Below the pieces are notes generated by a model. The model ran no database searches and was not told the origin of the DNA. It worked only from the letters and a program-made list of their open reading frames with translations. From contig LR746279.1 of NCBI GenBank assembly GCA_902729315.2, positions 1,006,001 to 1,070,000 of the forward strand: a stretch of DNA of 64,000 bases, written 5' to 3'. The translations under genes were made by a program, and so were the position numbers. Position 1 is the first letter of the stretch, and the number at the start of each line of letters is the position of its first letter. The stretch is from Spirodela intermedia (taxonomy: Eukaryota > Streptophyta > Magnoliopsida > Alismatales > Araceae). This document shows, piece by piece, positions 45,371 to 58,500 of the stretch.

Positions 45371-47092
45371 TGACATCACTTAGTCATTGTATAGTAAATC
45401 AAGTAAATTTAAAATTTATAAAACTAGAAAATATTAATTTTTAGATATTTTAAAAGTATTTTTGAACAAATATATCAATTATAATTTAATAAAATTTCTA
45501 AAAATAGTAGAAATTTTTTAAGTCGATCACAAGGATGTAATATAATATTGGATAATTTTTTTAAATTTGTTTCAAAGAATACGATTTTGTCTAAATTTTA
45601 GACTAAGAATGAAAATAAAATATATTTAAAATTCACAAAAAAGGGAAATAAGGGGTCCGGGCATTATGATGATGTAAGCACCCGACAAACGTGAATTGGG
45701 CAGAAACAGAGTTCCGTCTAGTAATTCTTACGTAAGCGATTATAGAAGATTTAGTGATCAAATTAAGATCTGTAAAAACTAGAAGAATCGTAATTGAATG
45801 AAGAGTAGTTTGGAAAATTTAAATCACATAATCTATCTCTAAATGAGCTGAAAATTAAGTTGAAAGTAAGAAAAATAAAGTTTTGGCATCGCGGCGATGA
45901 TGCGTCAACGATACACTAGAATCCTAAGTGTTCAGGAGAATCGTCGTGTAGTGTCCGCGACCTCGAAAGCTCTCTTTGGACAAGGAGGATGTGGGTGATC
46001 TCTAGATCTTCGTGCGAAGTCAGATCAATAAAATAGGTCGTCAAATCATCTCATGTGATTGTCACTTAGTAGAGTGGAAAAATAATGACTTTGCGACTCT
46101 CCAACGATTGTCATCAAATGGAGAGGAGCTGGATAGAGGTGGGGTGTGTGTCAGAGAACTTCATCCTCAAGTCTGCGTAGCAAGAGGAGGCTCTTCATCG
46201 CATCTAGTACGCTCCCAAGAGGTAGCAACTCGTCTCCCGGTGGATCGACCTCTTCTCGACGACAACTTGTTCATCAATTAATTGAAGATGGTTTACTCGA
46301 TAGATTTGTGACCCTTTTATCACAAATCATTTAGTAATTTTAGTAATAACGCTCCGAAAATTATGTTGACGAGATTTTTACTAATGATCGAACAATTCTG
46401 GTGGCTTAATCTTTCACCGATGATTTTTAAGAAAGTTGTGATTTAATCAGATAAAAATACGAGTTTTGGCTCTAGTAAGATTCGAACGCGTGCCGGTCGC
46501 TCGCTTGTATGAGAGAGTGAAATAAATACTCTAATACGTTTATAAAGTGACATCATCATGATATATCTTTCTTATAAGTAAAGGGTATTTGAGGTATTGA
46601 AATAATCGGCACCAATCTGAGGAAGGTGTGATCCAGGTTTAGTCTCACATCGGTTGCACGCCAAAGTTTTGGACGAATATATAGTAATATCAGATTTAGA
46701 ACCAATGAGTCCCTTTCTTTGCCCCATAGCTGGCTGACAATTGGTGACGTGGAAGGGAAGTGGCACACATGTGCCCTCATCAGTCCATAGCTGCTCGAGC
46801 CCTTGCTCATGGCTCCACCCCAACTACACTTCCGACCCGCTTGCGGGCCCAGTTGGCCAGTAGGTCCTCCCCCCCCCCCTCTCCCGCCTTTTTTTTTCTT
46901 TCTTCATTTATCTCAAAACCAAGATTAGAAAAATTATACAAATTCACAAAAAATCACATAATCAGCCAAAAAATCACATTAACCAATTGAAATCACTTTT
47001 CACAAAACACAAATATAAGTCTATTTATCATGAGTTAAGGCTAAAACTATATTATTTATTAATTATTAACTCATGATAATGAAGACTTATCA
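45371..47092 (-). repeat. Gypsy LTR (minus), long variant
   Basis: From TGACATCACTTAGTC to GACTTATCA, about 1.72 kb. It carries an extra segment near 46500-46610 (GAGAGAGTGAAATAAATAC...) that is also seen in the relative at 53470-53560 and in sense copies near 16160-16260. The USE is degenerate (GTCTCACATCG). The flanks GCTGT and ACTAC do not match. Confidence 0.8.
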
Positions 47093-47832
47093 ACTACCAA
47101 TCACGAACTTAAGTTTCTAGTACCATGGCGACTTGTTAGCCATCGGATCATCATTTATGTCTACGTGTGTGTTGAGTGGTGTCGGATTCATGAACCATTG
47201 ATGGATTACTTTACGCATATAGTATCATGGCATGTCGCCCATTACATGATCTGACTTATCTAATGACATGGCTCATTGAACACCATTAGATCACACCGTG
47301 CTCCAGATGGCTTCCCTAAAACACACGAGAAGGTTTAGTCCCACATCGGAAGTTTTTCATCATTAAGTTGAATATAAATCGAAGTTACTCTCTTAACAAA
47401 GATCCCATCTCCTGAAATTAAACAATGCCTAGGACCATCTTGGGAGAAGGTAAAAAGGTGGTCTGCCCTTGAACGCACATGTGTGTATGATGCTCCTTGC
47501 TCCATGACTAGTTGGCCATTGGGATGTGACAGCGAAGTGATGCACATGTGTGCGAAGTGAGTCCCTCACCACTCAAAACCAGCTCATGGCTCCCCCGATC
47601 TGGGTCTACCCACTTGACCGCAGCACCCCTCTAGGTCAACTACCAAGTGCTGGCTTGCCGGTGGGTGAAATATTTTTATATGTTATTCTTTTATATTTTT
47701 AAATAACAAAAAATTACACTAAGTATTTTAACTTCAAACTTCTAAAAGTAACAATATATCTTATATTTATTCTGGAAGTTAACAAAATAAAATAATAAAA
47801 GTAATTCAAACACAAAAAATCTAGCTTTAACA
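47093..47832. other. Diverged LTR-like segment, no gene
   Basis: The part 47330-47600 is a distant relative of the LTR antisense strand: exact USE at 47338, TATAAAT, then TGTGTATGATGCTCCTTGCT and ACTAGTTGGCCATTGGGATG, paralleling CGACCACTCCTTGCC and GCTGGCCACCGGTGACG. The remainder is AT-rich with nothing recognisable. Confidence 0.5.
47338..47379 (+). promoter_or_regulatory. snRNA-type promoter (USE plus TATAAAT) in a diverged LTR relative
   Basis: Exact GTCCCACATCG (47338-47348) is followed after 24 bp by TATAAAT (47373-47379). The 24 spacer bases differ almost completely from the main LTR family, yet the two elements and their spacing are kept. Confidence 0.55.
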
Positions 47833-48190
47833 GCATGCTAGAGAGGTTCAGAAATGAGGTGTTCTCACAAGTTTAGGCCTGATGGCCCCTGCCTTATTAG
47901 TGGTTTACAGCAAATTGGGCAGGCAAATATGTCGAGTTCTAGACAAATGTCGTCTTGTGCCCTTTCCTCCTGCAAAAGTGAAGCTTCTTGATTTAATATT
48001 CAGAGAACTATGAAGATAAAGATGCAAAGAAATGTTCAAAACAAATCTAAGACCAGCAAGCATACTAAATTCTCCACAACCACAGTGATTTGAGATTAGT
48101 CTCCAAAAGTAAATCAAGATCCCTACCTTCTCAAGAATGACTGCTGCAGCATTGATCCAAAACCTAGCATACATGAGCATAGATAAGACT
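47833..48190 (-). pseudogene. Methyltransferase copy D, 5' section (exons 2 and partial 1)
   Basis: Exon 2 (about 47870-47968) reads EERAQDDICLELDIFACPIC, then CKPLIRQGPSGLN, open and slightly longer than in the intact gene. Exon 1 keeps only its last 18 or so codons (ARFWINAAAVILEK, donor AAG|GTAGGG near 48127). The transit peptide start is missing and replaced by copia-related sequence to the right. Confidence 0.8.
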
Positions 48191-48199
48191 CCCTACAGC

Positions 48200-50820
48200 T
48201 GTTGTATAAGAAATCTTTTATATCTCTTTAGTCTCATAATCACTTTTGGGACATTAATTAAGGCTGAATTTGTCTCTTTTATCCACTAGGGTATCACTTG
48301 ATATATATTTTTAGATGTCAAATCTTTCTAGAACTTTATTCAGACAATTTTTATGTGACAATCAAAAAGAATATTTCAAGACCAATCTCGGTATATCTAT
48401 ATGCCCAATACAAAGGAGGCTTTAGTGATACCTTTCATTTCAAAGTTCTTTGAAAAAAAACCTTTAGTTTATATCATTACTAGTAAGTAATATGTCATCA
48501 ACATATAAAATCAAGAAGATATAATTACTCTCACTAAATTTATGATATACACAATCAAAAAATACATTTATCTCAAAATCAAATGAGATATAACTTGATG
48601 TCATTTGTGATACCGTTTACGAAAACTTTACTTGAGTCTATAGATAGATTTCTTTAATTTACATGATACATTATACAAGTCTTCTAACTAAAAGATAGTC
48701 TTTACATCTATTTGATGTAGCATGAGATCAAAATATGTCACATGTGTTATTATTATTCTAAAAGAGTCTTTTGAAGAAATCGAAATAAAAGTCTTTTTAT
48801 GATTGATGCATTTCTTTTGGGTAAATATCTTAGTGACAAGACTAGCCTTATATCTCTTTATATTACCTTTCAAATTTCTTTTGATATTAAATATCTATTT
48901 ACAACCAATAGGTTTCGCACCTTCAAGTAATATAACAAGATCCCGAATGTCATTATAATGCATGGATTTAATTTCTTCCTTCATGAAATTTATCTACATT
49001 TGAGAAATAGAACTTTGCATGGCCTGATGAAAGTCGATAGGATCATCTTTCATTATTCTAATATTAGCTTCATGTTCTTAGAGAAATACATAATAATCAT
49101 ATGAAATTACACTTATCTTTTCTCTAGTGGAACTCCTTAGCAGCACTTGTTCTTGAGAGTGTTGAGTTTATTCATCTAGAATACGAAGTATGAAAATATT
49201 ATTTTCATTTGATATTACTCCTTAAAAACATCAGATAGAATTTGATTCATATCAATGCCAATAGCAATGTGAGGAATTGAAACAAAAACAAAGTCTCTAA
49301 CCTTATCCCTCTTTACAAACTCAACTTCCTCAAATGAGATATAACCTTATCCCTCTTTACCACCACGACCTGATTTGATAGTCTTAATCCTTTTGTTGAG
49401 TTTATTCTCAACATTAGGCTTAATTCTTGAACACATCTAGGGATTGAGACTTCTCTTTGATGAGATATATGTAACTATATTGAGAATAATTATCTTTGAA
49501 TGTAACAAAATATTATTGACCATTTAAAGAAATTTTAGGAAATGACCCACAAATATATATATGTATTAATTATAAGACATCTAAAGCTCAATTAAAACTT
49601 GTTCTTCTTTTGTTTATTTGTTCTCCTTGCTACAATTGACATGTGACAAAATTATAATCAAGTGGGTCAAGAATTTTTTCATACACAAGTTAATCAATTC
49701 TCTTTTTAGGGATATGACTTAATCATTTGTACCTTAATGAAGTAGATTGTTGCATCAAGAAAATATACATTACCATAACTTAATAAAGAATTGGTATCAA
49801 CCAATTTAAATCTTAAAAAGAGACTAAGTCTTTTATTTTCAAATAGACAAGTATAGCTATATTTATTTAAAATATAAATATAAATAAGATTATGTCTACA
49901 AGACGCTACAATGAACATCTCATTTAGATCAAAATGGTGACTAGTATTTAAAGATAATCTAAAAATCCTTATGGCCTTCATTACAACTTTATTGTCATCA
50001 CCTGTATAGATGTATCTTTCAACATCAAGTGGCTTTCAAGAGTGAAAGCAGCATTGCATAGACACTTATATGAATAGTAGCAGTACAATCTATCCACAAA
50101 GTGTTCAAAGGTACCAAAATCAAATTAACTTTTGAACAAACAAATGTGAGAAGCTCACCTTTCTTTGCACGCCAAGTGATGTACTTGGGGCAATCCTTCT
50201 TCATATGTCCATCATGCTTATATAGAAAATAATGAAATTTATTATCTCACTTCTTATATTTTTTTAATAATGGGCCACTTGCAACCTCTTTGCATTTTTG
50301 TCTTTACTTCACTTTGTCTTTAGATGTCACAACTAAATGAGTACTTTCTTAGCTATCTTTCTTATGTCTCTCTTCCTCTTGCACATAGTGGGAGCTAAGC
50401 TCATTAATATACAATTTGTCCCTCAAACAATTATAGCTCACTTTAAATTAACTAAATTGTGTAGGAAGTGAGAGCAAAATGAAATGTACTATGACATCTT
50501 TTGGTAGGTCAATGTTTAGTGGCTTCAATTTTGTTGTAAGATGTGACATTTGTAACTTTATATTTCCTTTGTGATTATACTTTATAGAGGAAAGGTTTGT
50601 CAGAAGTGAACTTATTTGTCAAAAGGTTTAGCAATTGTGACTTATCAGAAAAAGTTCTCCTAAATGCATTTGAGATTGTGTGTTTGATGATCATGAGACG
50701 CAATCTATTAGATCGATCTCATTTTTCTATTTCTCTCTTATCCTCAAGAGAGTCTTTGGGTCAATCTATCTTCAATGCAAGGTCCAGATCTACCATTAAT
50801 GATATATGAACTTAGTGTGT
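48200..50820 (-). mobile_element. Ty1/copia retrotransposon remnant (minus)
   Basis: Minus-strand copia signatures run from right to left. Gag is at about 50300-50800. A decayed zinc knuckle near 50170-50235 (KHDGHMKKDCPKY, first cysteines lost) comes next. Integrase-like sequence lies at about 49000-49700. The reverse transcriptase start is at 48688..48873 (YKASLVTKIFTQ, INHKKTFISISSKDSFR, VKTIF). Further RT/RNase H-like sequence continues to 48240. Stops are frequent. No LTR pair could be delimited. Confidence 0.75.
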
Positions 50821-52560
50821 TGTTTAGGCCTAAGTAGATTCAATCAGAGATATTGATATAACCCTGATCTTACATTAATTAGGTAGATCTCACATGGATT
50901 GTATTTTTTTTAGGATTTCGAATTAGGGAGATGAGGGAGATGAGCTAGATATGAATTAGAGTGTGAGAGGGAGATATAGATGAAGATATAAATTTAGATG
51001 AAAAGAGAAGAATATGAAATGAGTGGATATTTGTGGATCGAAAAAACTATTGATAACCTCTTACCTATATTCTAAATACAATACAAGAATTGAGATGACT
51101 TATCAAGATCAGCTCCAAGAGGAGGGAGAAGATGCTGCACCACCTCCTAGCTTCAATTTCACTATCCACTTGATGATCTCCTTCAGACTTAGATGCTCTA
51201 CTAACTTGTACATGCACTCAGTCTTATCCACTAATGGATTGAAGATGAAAGATGCAGGCTTCATTCATCAAAAACAAGGAGGACAAGAGGGATTCAAGCA
51301 TGTTGTTTCACTTGGCCATATAGGTTTCAGCACAACTGCAGGAATGAGAGAGAAGAGAGAGAAAGCCACAATTTATAGGGCATTTTTGGGCACCCAAAAT
51401 GTCCTAAAATGTGGCAGAATGTTTCTTGAGAGCCACGTTTTTCCCCTCCTCTTTCCTCCATTTTTGGATTTGGAAACTGTTCTCCATAAAAAGTGGATCA
51501 CTGGTTGACTATGTCCATCCTCAAGGCTTCTGTTGATCCATTCAATGGGCTCCTTCAAAGGGCTAATTGCTCATTCTGAAATGGGATCAAATAGATGGTA
51601 GATAAAAGCCATGACCATCTCTACCTATGTATCATAGAAACCCATAAAAATTATAAGAAATAATCTGCTTGATGTCATAGAAGTCAAATGGAATTAACTC
51701 ATAATCAACATGCTCATAAAAAGTGTGCAATTAATAAATTGTATCAACATACACGGAATGCATGAATGTGATTAGGTAACATGATAACATGTACTAGTAA
51801 TTAATGCACATGCATATCGAATAAGCATAAATCCAATGCATGAATGCATGCTATCAACCATACCTAGAGAGGGCATGAAAAGTTCTTTCCATTCTGAAAT
51901 TTGTTCTATTAAGTACTGAAATTGTATTAATACTGGTAGAAATATTCAAAGCATAACTTGAAATCATATGAAGAACAACATAAAATACTAAAATAAGCAT
52001 AAGTTCAAATAGCGGGACATCTCATCACAAGATATCTACTACAACATCAATATCATGTCTTTTGATCAAATAATGGGACATAAGATATCGCAAGAACAAC
52101 TTATTGTTCACATGAAATTTTGAATGATTGTCACATATTTATCATCATAAGTATATGTAATTTGATGAAATACTAAAGCATCTTTTGGGCCGGTCAATAT
52201 CCTCATGAATCACATGTAGATCATCTTAATATTTTAGAATAATAATTTCCACAAGAGAGCCCACTTTGACTGGATCCTATGTCAATTATATACTCCAAAA
52301 TAAAAAATGTACCAAAATCGAATTTCATGAAAGTTATTTGATATTTAAGCATGCTCAATGTAAACATAATAATTGAGAAATCAAATAACTTCATAATAAT
52401 TTCTAAAATAAATATCATAAAATAGAAATTTAGAAATAACTTAAATGATGTCATAAATCAAAATGATGGGTGTTGACATCAGAATATCGAATGAGGACAC
52501 CATTATGATGCGACCACTCATTCTAGCTATATGAGCTGCCTTAGCCAACAAGACATGACA
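50821..52560. other. Probable copia LTR/leader and unidentified AT-rich DNA
   Basis: Sequence just right of copia gag (50820-51500) could be its leader and LTR, read on the minus strand. It contains the open frame 51023..51508 (161 codons, plus) with no recognised domain and the wrong orientation for the element. From 51.6 to 52.5 kb I see only AT-rich DNA without recognisable features. Confidence 0.35.
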
Positions 52561-54092
52561 TGTCATTTATTCCTTTTGACTAGAAGAATCGTAATTTAAT
52601 GAAGAAGAGTTTTGAAACTTGAAATCACACAAAGTATTACTAAATTAAGTAAAAATTAAGTTTAAAGTAAGAAAGACAAAGTTTCAGCCTCGTGACAGCG
52701 ATCATTAGATGTGTGCGAGATGGTTATCGTGTGATGTCCATAGCCTCAAGGGCTCTCGAATATGGACGTCTTAGGCATTCGCTAGATATTATTTCAAAGT
52801 TCAGAAAATGATGGTAAAAGTTAAATTAGTTAGAAAATGATGAAATAGAGTTCTGACATTTTGGTGGTGATACATCAAAATCTTAAATGTTCGAAAAGAT
52901 TTTTTTGCAATGTTTATGGGTCAAAGGATCTCCTTGTACAAGGACGATCTAGACAATCTCTAGATCTTCTTGTGAAGTCTAGAATCAATAAAATAGGTTG
53001 TTGAATTGTCTCTAACGACTATCATTCAATGAAGTAAAAAAATGATGACTTTGTAACTCTCTAGCAACTGTCATGTGGCGGAGATGAGTTGAATGAAGGT
53101 AAGGTGCATCTTAGAGAACTTTATCTTTAGATCCGTGCAACAAGAAGAGGTTCTTCATCGCATTTAATATGCTCTTAAGAGATGGTGACTTGTTTCTCGA
53201 CAGATCATCTTCTTCTCAACAACGACTTGTTCATCGATTGATTAGAGATGATTTACTTGATGGATTTATAATTTTTTTATTGAAAATCGTTCAACAATTT
53301 TAGTAAAATGCTCCACGAATAACATTGATGAGATTTTTACTGATGATTAAATGATTATGACAACTTAATCATTCACTAGAAATTTGTAGAAAAATAATAA
53401 TTTAATTAGATAAAAATATAAGTTTTTGACTCTAGTAGAATTCAAACCTTTGTTGGTTGTTCGCATGTATAAGAGAGAGTGAAATAAGTACACGAATACC
53501 TTTATAAAGTGATATCATAAGAGTATTTTCTTCTAATAAATAAGGGGTATTTTTGGAATTAAAATTATAAAACCCTTCTAGGGAGGCTGTGACTGCTGAT
53601 TTAGTCCCACATTAGTTATATGCTGAATTTTGAGACATATATATAGTAATACGAAATTTGTTAATCAATGAATCCCTTTCATGTGTGTATACGACCACTC
53701 CTTGCCTCATGCCTAACTGGCCACTAATGACGTGGAAGGGGAGTGATGCACACATGTCCCTTACCTATCGGTCCATCCTTAGTGGCTTGAGCCCCTGCTC
53801 ACGGCTCTACCCGATTATGCTTTTGACCTACTTGCAAGCCCAATTGGTCAGCAAGTTTCCCCCTTTTTTATCTTTTTATTTTATTTTATTTTTCTTTATT
53901 TATCTGAAAAATATGATTATAAAAATTATATAAAATCAAATAATAAGACTAAATTTCACATTAAAAAATTTAAAACCACTTTTCACAATTTATCATAAAT
54001 TATGAAATATTTCTAAAATTCTAAAAAATAGTATTTTTTAATTTTATAAATTTTAAATTTAGTGATTTATTATACAATGATTAAGTCATGTT
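52561..54092 (-). repeat. Highly diverged gypsy LTR pair remnant
   Basis: 52561-53985 follows the minus-oriented LTR with many substitutions and starts internally (GAAGAATCGTAATTTAATG). 53986-54092 matches the 3' end in the sense orientation (AAATATTTCTAAAATTC...AAGTCATG). The USE near 53605 is degenerate (GTCCCACATTA). Confidence 0.7.
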
Positions 54093-54612
54093 AGGCATCC
54101 ACGTGAAAATATCTCTTAAATGACCCCTGCAAAACATTTGCAATGACTTTCTAGAAGGTTCAAGACCTATCACGTGACAACAGGCTGGTAAGAGGTGGTA
54201 GGAGTGGTAGGCCCATTAAAGCACTAGAGACTCACTAGTAGCAGGCGGTAGGATGAGGCCAACGCCACACCCAAAGATATGGTCAAGACCACTCATGTGC
54301 AAGAATAATGTATTATAAGTCTCAAGCCCAAGGAGGAAAGGCAGGAAGAAGCATCCACTGAAGTTGTGGAGACCAGCCATATCGGGGCAGCCACCCCATC
54401 CTCCCATTTCCTCATTTAGAAGGACTAGCCTCGGGCCCTTTGGACGGCCCTTCAATTATCCCACCCCCTTGTACTTTTTTTGAACTCTTGTTATGGTCCG
54501 AAGATTCAAAGGTCTATCATATCTAATCGGTCTTTTAGTTACAGTGAACTTTCCTGGTTTTCCCTCCTTAGTTCCCTCTTTCTCTCCTTTACTCTGTCCC
54601 TCACAGCGGATA
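54093..54612. other. Unidentified segment
   Basis: Moderately GC-rich, with direct GGTGGTAGGA / GGCGGTAGGA motifs and a T-rich right end. No domain or known terminal sequence was seen. Methyltransferase copy E begins at about 54613. Confidence 0.3.
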
Positions 54613-54628
54613 CCCATCATGTTCTCAC

Positions 54629-55121
54629 AGGTTTAGGCTTGAGGGCTCCTTCCTTATCAGTGGTTCATAGCAAACTGGGCACTCAAATATGTCGAATTAC
54701 GGACTAGCGCCCTTCTCCTCCTCCAAAAGTGAAGCTTCTCGATTCAATATTCAGAAAACTGTGAAGATGGAGATGCGAAGGAAAGACTGGACAATATCTG
54801 TGTCTATCAAGCGTACTAAATTCTCCACACTCACAGTGATCCAACTAAGATTGAGTGCACCCACGAAGTATGGAAAGTGCCAAACATTGGGAACTACCCA
54901 TTCATATCCGAGACCAGTCTCCGGAAGACAGGCAGGAGCCCTACCTTCTCAACAACAACCGCTGCGGCATTGATCCGAAACCATACGGGTGAATGCAGCC
55001 TCCACCCCTTGCAGAAGTGAAGCAGAAGCCCCGGATGGACAGAGATCTTCTGCAAGTCCCGCCCTTCATGTTGAAGGCAAGAATGGGAGCGGAAGGAGTC
55101 GGGACAGTCAGCGGAGGCCAT
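54629..55121 (-). pseudogene. Methyltransferase copy E (exons 1 and 2, in-frame stop)
   Basis: Exon 1 at 54945..55121 encodes a 59-residue transit-peptide-like leader (MASADCPDSFRSHS...AAAVVVEK) with donor AAG|GTAGGG. Exon 2 at 54629..54720 reads EEKGASP, then TAA, where the intact gene has GAA. The zinc ribbon is also altered (FACPIC to FECPVC). No further exons follow to the left. Its promoter side (55122-55330) runs toward the 3' end of the intact gene. Confidence 0.82.
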
Positions 55122-55221
55122 CGCTCGTCGCCGACTCCTCAAATTCCCTTTCTTTCTACTCTTCGACCCTTCGACCCTTCGACCGTTCAATATTCTGGAG
55201 ATTCGGAAAACCCCGCCGTTC

Positions 55222-55557
55222 TTCATCCATCACCGTCCGCTTCTTCCCACGCAGACGTGGTGTGAGATTCTGAGCTTCACGTCCTTCTCTACTTCCCACC
55301 ACAATAACCAGGCGATCATTTGTACCCATGGAATTTTTTTATCTTAACGATAGACCAGGGTGGCGGCTACGGCGATAAAGTACATCCATACATAATGTAG
55401 TCAACGTGTCTTAACGGCCCGTTGACTGGGAGATACGTTTCCAATGATGGGCTTCTCAGTCCTAGGCCTAATTATAGCGAGGCCCAGGCCAATAAAGGGG
55501 ATCTGCATCTATGACTGAGAAATGCACACGAAGGGTGATAAGCCAAATGGTGATAAG
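55222..55557. other. Spacer between copy E promoter and the intact methyltransferase gene
   Basis: Contains the copy E promoter relative (GAGCTTCACGTCC near 55272, TTATCTTAACGATAGACC near 55341) and presumably the 3' UTR of the intact gene. No separate gene is evident. The two genes lie head-to-tail with only about 440 bp between the E start and the intact gene's stop. Confidence 0.5.
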
Positions 55558-58500
55558 TCAACGCTTCTGAGCGGAGAACATGATGAAGAAGTGGTCCACC
55601 TTGCAAGAGTAGTTCACCAGGCCGCACGTCCTACAGAGGTCCTCGATCTCCTCTTCGCTGAAGTAGGAAAATCCCACTAAAAACTGCGTCCGACCCACCA
55701 CAAAAGAGAATGAGTGAGTGAGTGAGAGGGAGAGAGAGAGAGAGAGAGAGAGAGATGGGCTTGGGTTCAACTTTACCCTGCCGAGAGAGTTGACACTAGA
55801 AAGGAAGGTGGTGGCAACGAAAACGCCCCCGCTTCTCAGGACGCGGTTTATCTCGGCGACCTATTGAAGAGGAGGACCTCCAGATCAGAATCAGGGTTCT
55901 CAAGTTGGGGTTCACCAGAGTCAACGGGTCATCCAGTTGTCGGTTCGCAATTCCAATTTTGGCAATTTTCTTGAATAGTTATCCATATGGGGAGTGGTTT
56001 TTCAGGAAGCGAGGGATCTAAGATAGTAGCAATGGTGAGAGGGAGAAGGATTACCGCATTAGAAGGAGAAGGCCAGCAGTGGAGGGCCGCACCAGCATGA
56101 ATAGCATCGATGGAACCTGACTCAAAAGGGAGCCTTGAGACATCTGCTCTAACAAGAGCGAGGTTCCTGAAAAATTCATGTAGATGTGAAATCATTAGAA
56201 AATTTACCAACATTAGAGAGACATGCCCTCAAGAGAGAGAGAGAGAGCGAGAGAATTTTGAGGCTCAAGCCTGAAAACATGGGCTTGATCCTCAAGGATA
56301 TGCCGGAGCTTTTGGATGCCCCATTGTATCCTCACACGTGCCTTCAACTATGTCACAGATGAGAGAGTCTTTGTTAAGGTTTAGGAAAGAACCATTTTCC
56401 TCAGGTTAGAAGGTCAAAACAGTGACCTTGAATAGACCATTATGCTAATTCTGTCATCTGTTCGTCAGAAGAAGATGATGGTTAGCTCTATATCTTTCAA
56501 GAGATCTAGAATTTCATGTACATGTAGAATTATTAGAAGATTACAGAGAAGTAGAGAGACATGCCTTCATGAGGGAGAGAGAGAGAGAAAGAGAGAGACG
56601 TTTTGAGGCTGAAGATTGAAACATGGGTATAGGAGGCCTATTAAATCCAAATATCCATCCATTAAACGGCTTCAACAGTTTAATAAGCCTGATGGGGTGA
56701 ACCCAAAGCTGATGATCTTTTATCCTTATTGAAAGTTTTGGGCAGATAGTCCCATGTTCTCTACCTAATATGGGATCCCTCATGAAAGCATTGTGTCATC
56801 TGAGCATAAAGTCAACTGACCATGGGTTCATTTACTTGTATAGGATTGACCTAACAAGACGATAGGTTTTAGGATTTATGGTTTCAGGTCCACAACATTT
56901 GAGAGCCGGTTAAGAGATGACCATAGGTTTACGGTGATTATCTAAAACTTGAACTGATAATAGAATACCAGAAAGTAGATTAAAGGAATTAGCTTACGCA
57001 TTCAAGAGAGCATCATCTTTTGCAATGAAGTCGTAGCACTGGCGAAGCATGTTCTCAGAGAAATCCAGTGCAATGACTCCGGAGAAAGTCCCAGAGCTGG
57101 CGAACTTTCTTGAAAATAGGCCACTCCCGCAGCTTACGTCTAATAGAAGACCACCTGCTACAGGCTTGAAGTACTCCTGAGCCATTTTGAACTGCAGGGG
57201 TGAAACATTCTCAGTATAATACCACAGAGGATGAAGAAATATAAAAATAATAATCATCATCATTATCATCAGTAACATTATGCAAATCATGAATATAAAA
57301 CATGAACCTACATAAATTAGTCTATTTTAATAAATTAAATATTTATTGTTGCAGAGCACCTCATCTTCAAGACCAGGGAATCCATTTTGACCAAAACCTT
57401 GTCGCCATCCCCTCTCATAAAGAAATGAGACAAGTGGACTCCTGACGAGAGGAAGAATTAAAGACATGAGAGTATAATTATGAAGCCCCTGATCTACAGC
57501 TGTAATCAAGTTATGAATTGAAGTGCAACAAACAGAAATAGAAACCGAATTGGAATCTTCAATCGCATGGTTGAGCAGCTAGTAACATGTATTTGTATTT
57601 CTTCGTAAATTTATATTTATCCAGTTCACTTCAATTTTACCTATTCTGTTGTCAAAGAAAATGCCCATCACTGGTATGAAAAAATCGACCTTGTGCAACC
57701 CCAGAATGATAGTTTCAAGAAGCATTAGCGAATTCAGCTTCACTTTTCTTTTCTAAGAAAGGGAGTATTCCCTAATTGAATTTAATATTCTTACCCTAGT
57801 TCATTGATAGGAAGCTTGAGATAGGCCACAGATACGAAACGATAGCCAGTTTTCTATATTTAGAGATGACTTTTTACCCCGTGGATGGGTCTTTCGGGAT
57901 CCTGGATCACAAATCATTTTTTGCCTTTTCAGCCGATGAAGTCCTGTTTTATGAACGATGATCTCTGGGTCCTTGCAACCCCTTGAGAAATCAATCGTAC
58001 ATCCAAGGGAGGTCTTCTGTGCATATCTCTCTCTATACTTCTTCTTTGTGCCAGAATACTCAAGCCAGGGCAAAGTGCCAGTGCCATAAAGGGCCTCTAA
58101 AATGTTAGAGGAAACTTCATTCTTTTTGCCAAAGTAATTGCAGTCATCTAAACAAGAAGAAACAGGTACTACGTCACGAACCTGAACAGCTCAGTCTTTG
58201 AAGGCATGAATTCATTGTACGCCCTAGTCCCGGACGTGACGGTGAGATCAAGATACGTATTCCTGCTGGAGAACGGCTTGTTGCACCTTTCACACTTGAA
58301 ACTAGACCTGTAGATGGCCGACCTGATGAACCACACCAATGTTCAGATATCCCAGCCAAGATAATAGGCATGCCAGAGAGAGTTAGAAATGAGGTGTTCT
58401 CACGGGTTTAGGCCTGAGGGCCCCTTCCTTATCAGTGGTTCATAGCAAATTGGGCAAGCAAATATGTCGAGTTCCGGACTAGCTTCCTCCTGAAAAATCG

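Noticed and set aside
51023-51508. 161-codon plus frame
   Set aside because: No recognised domain, opposite strand to the adjoining copia remnant and in a probable LTR/leader. Retained only as unidentified sequence.
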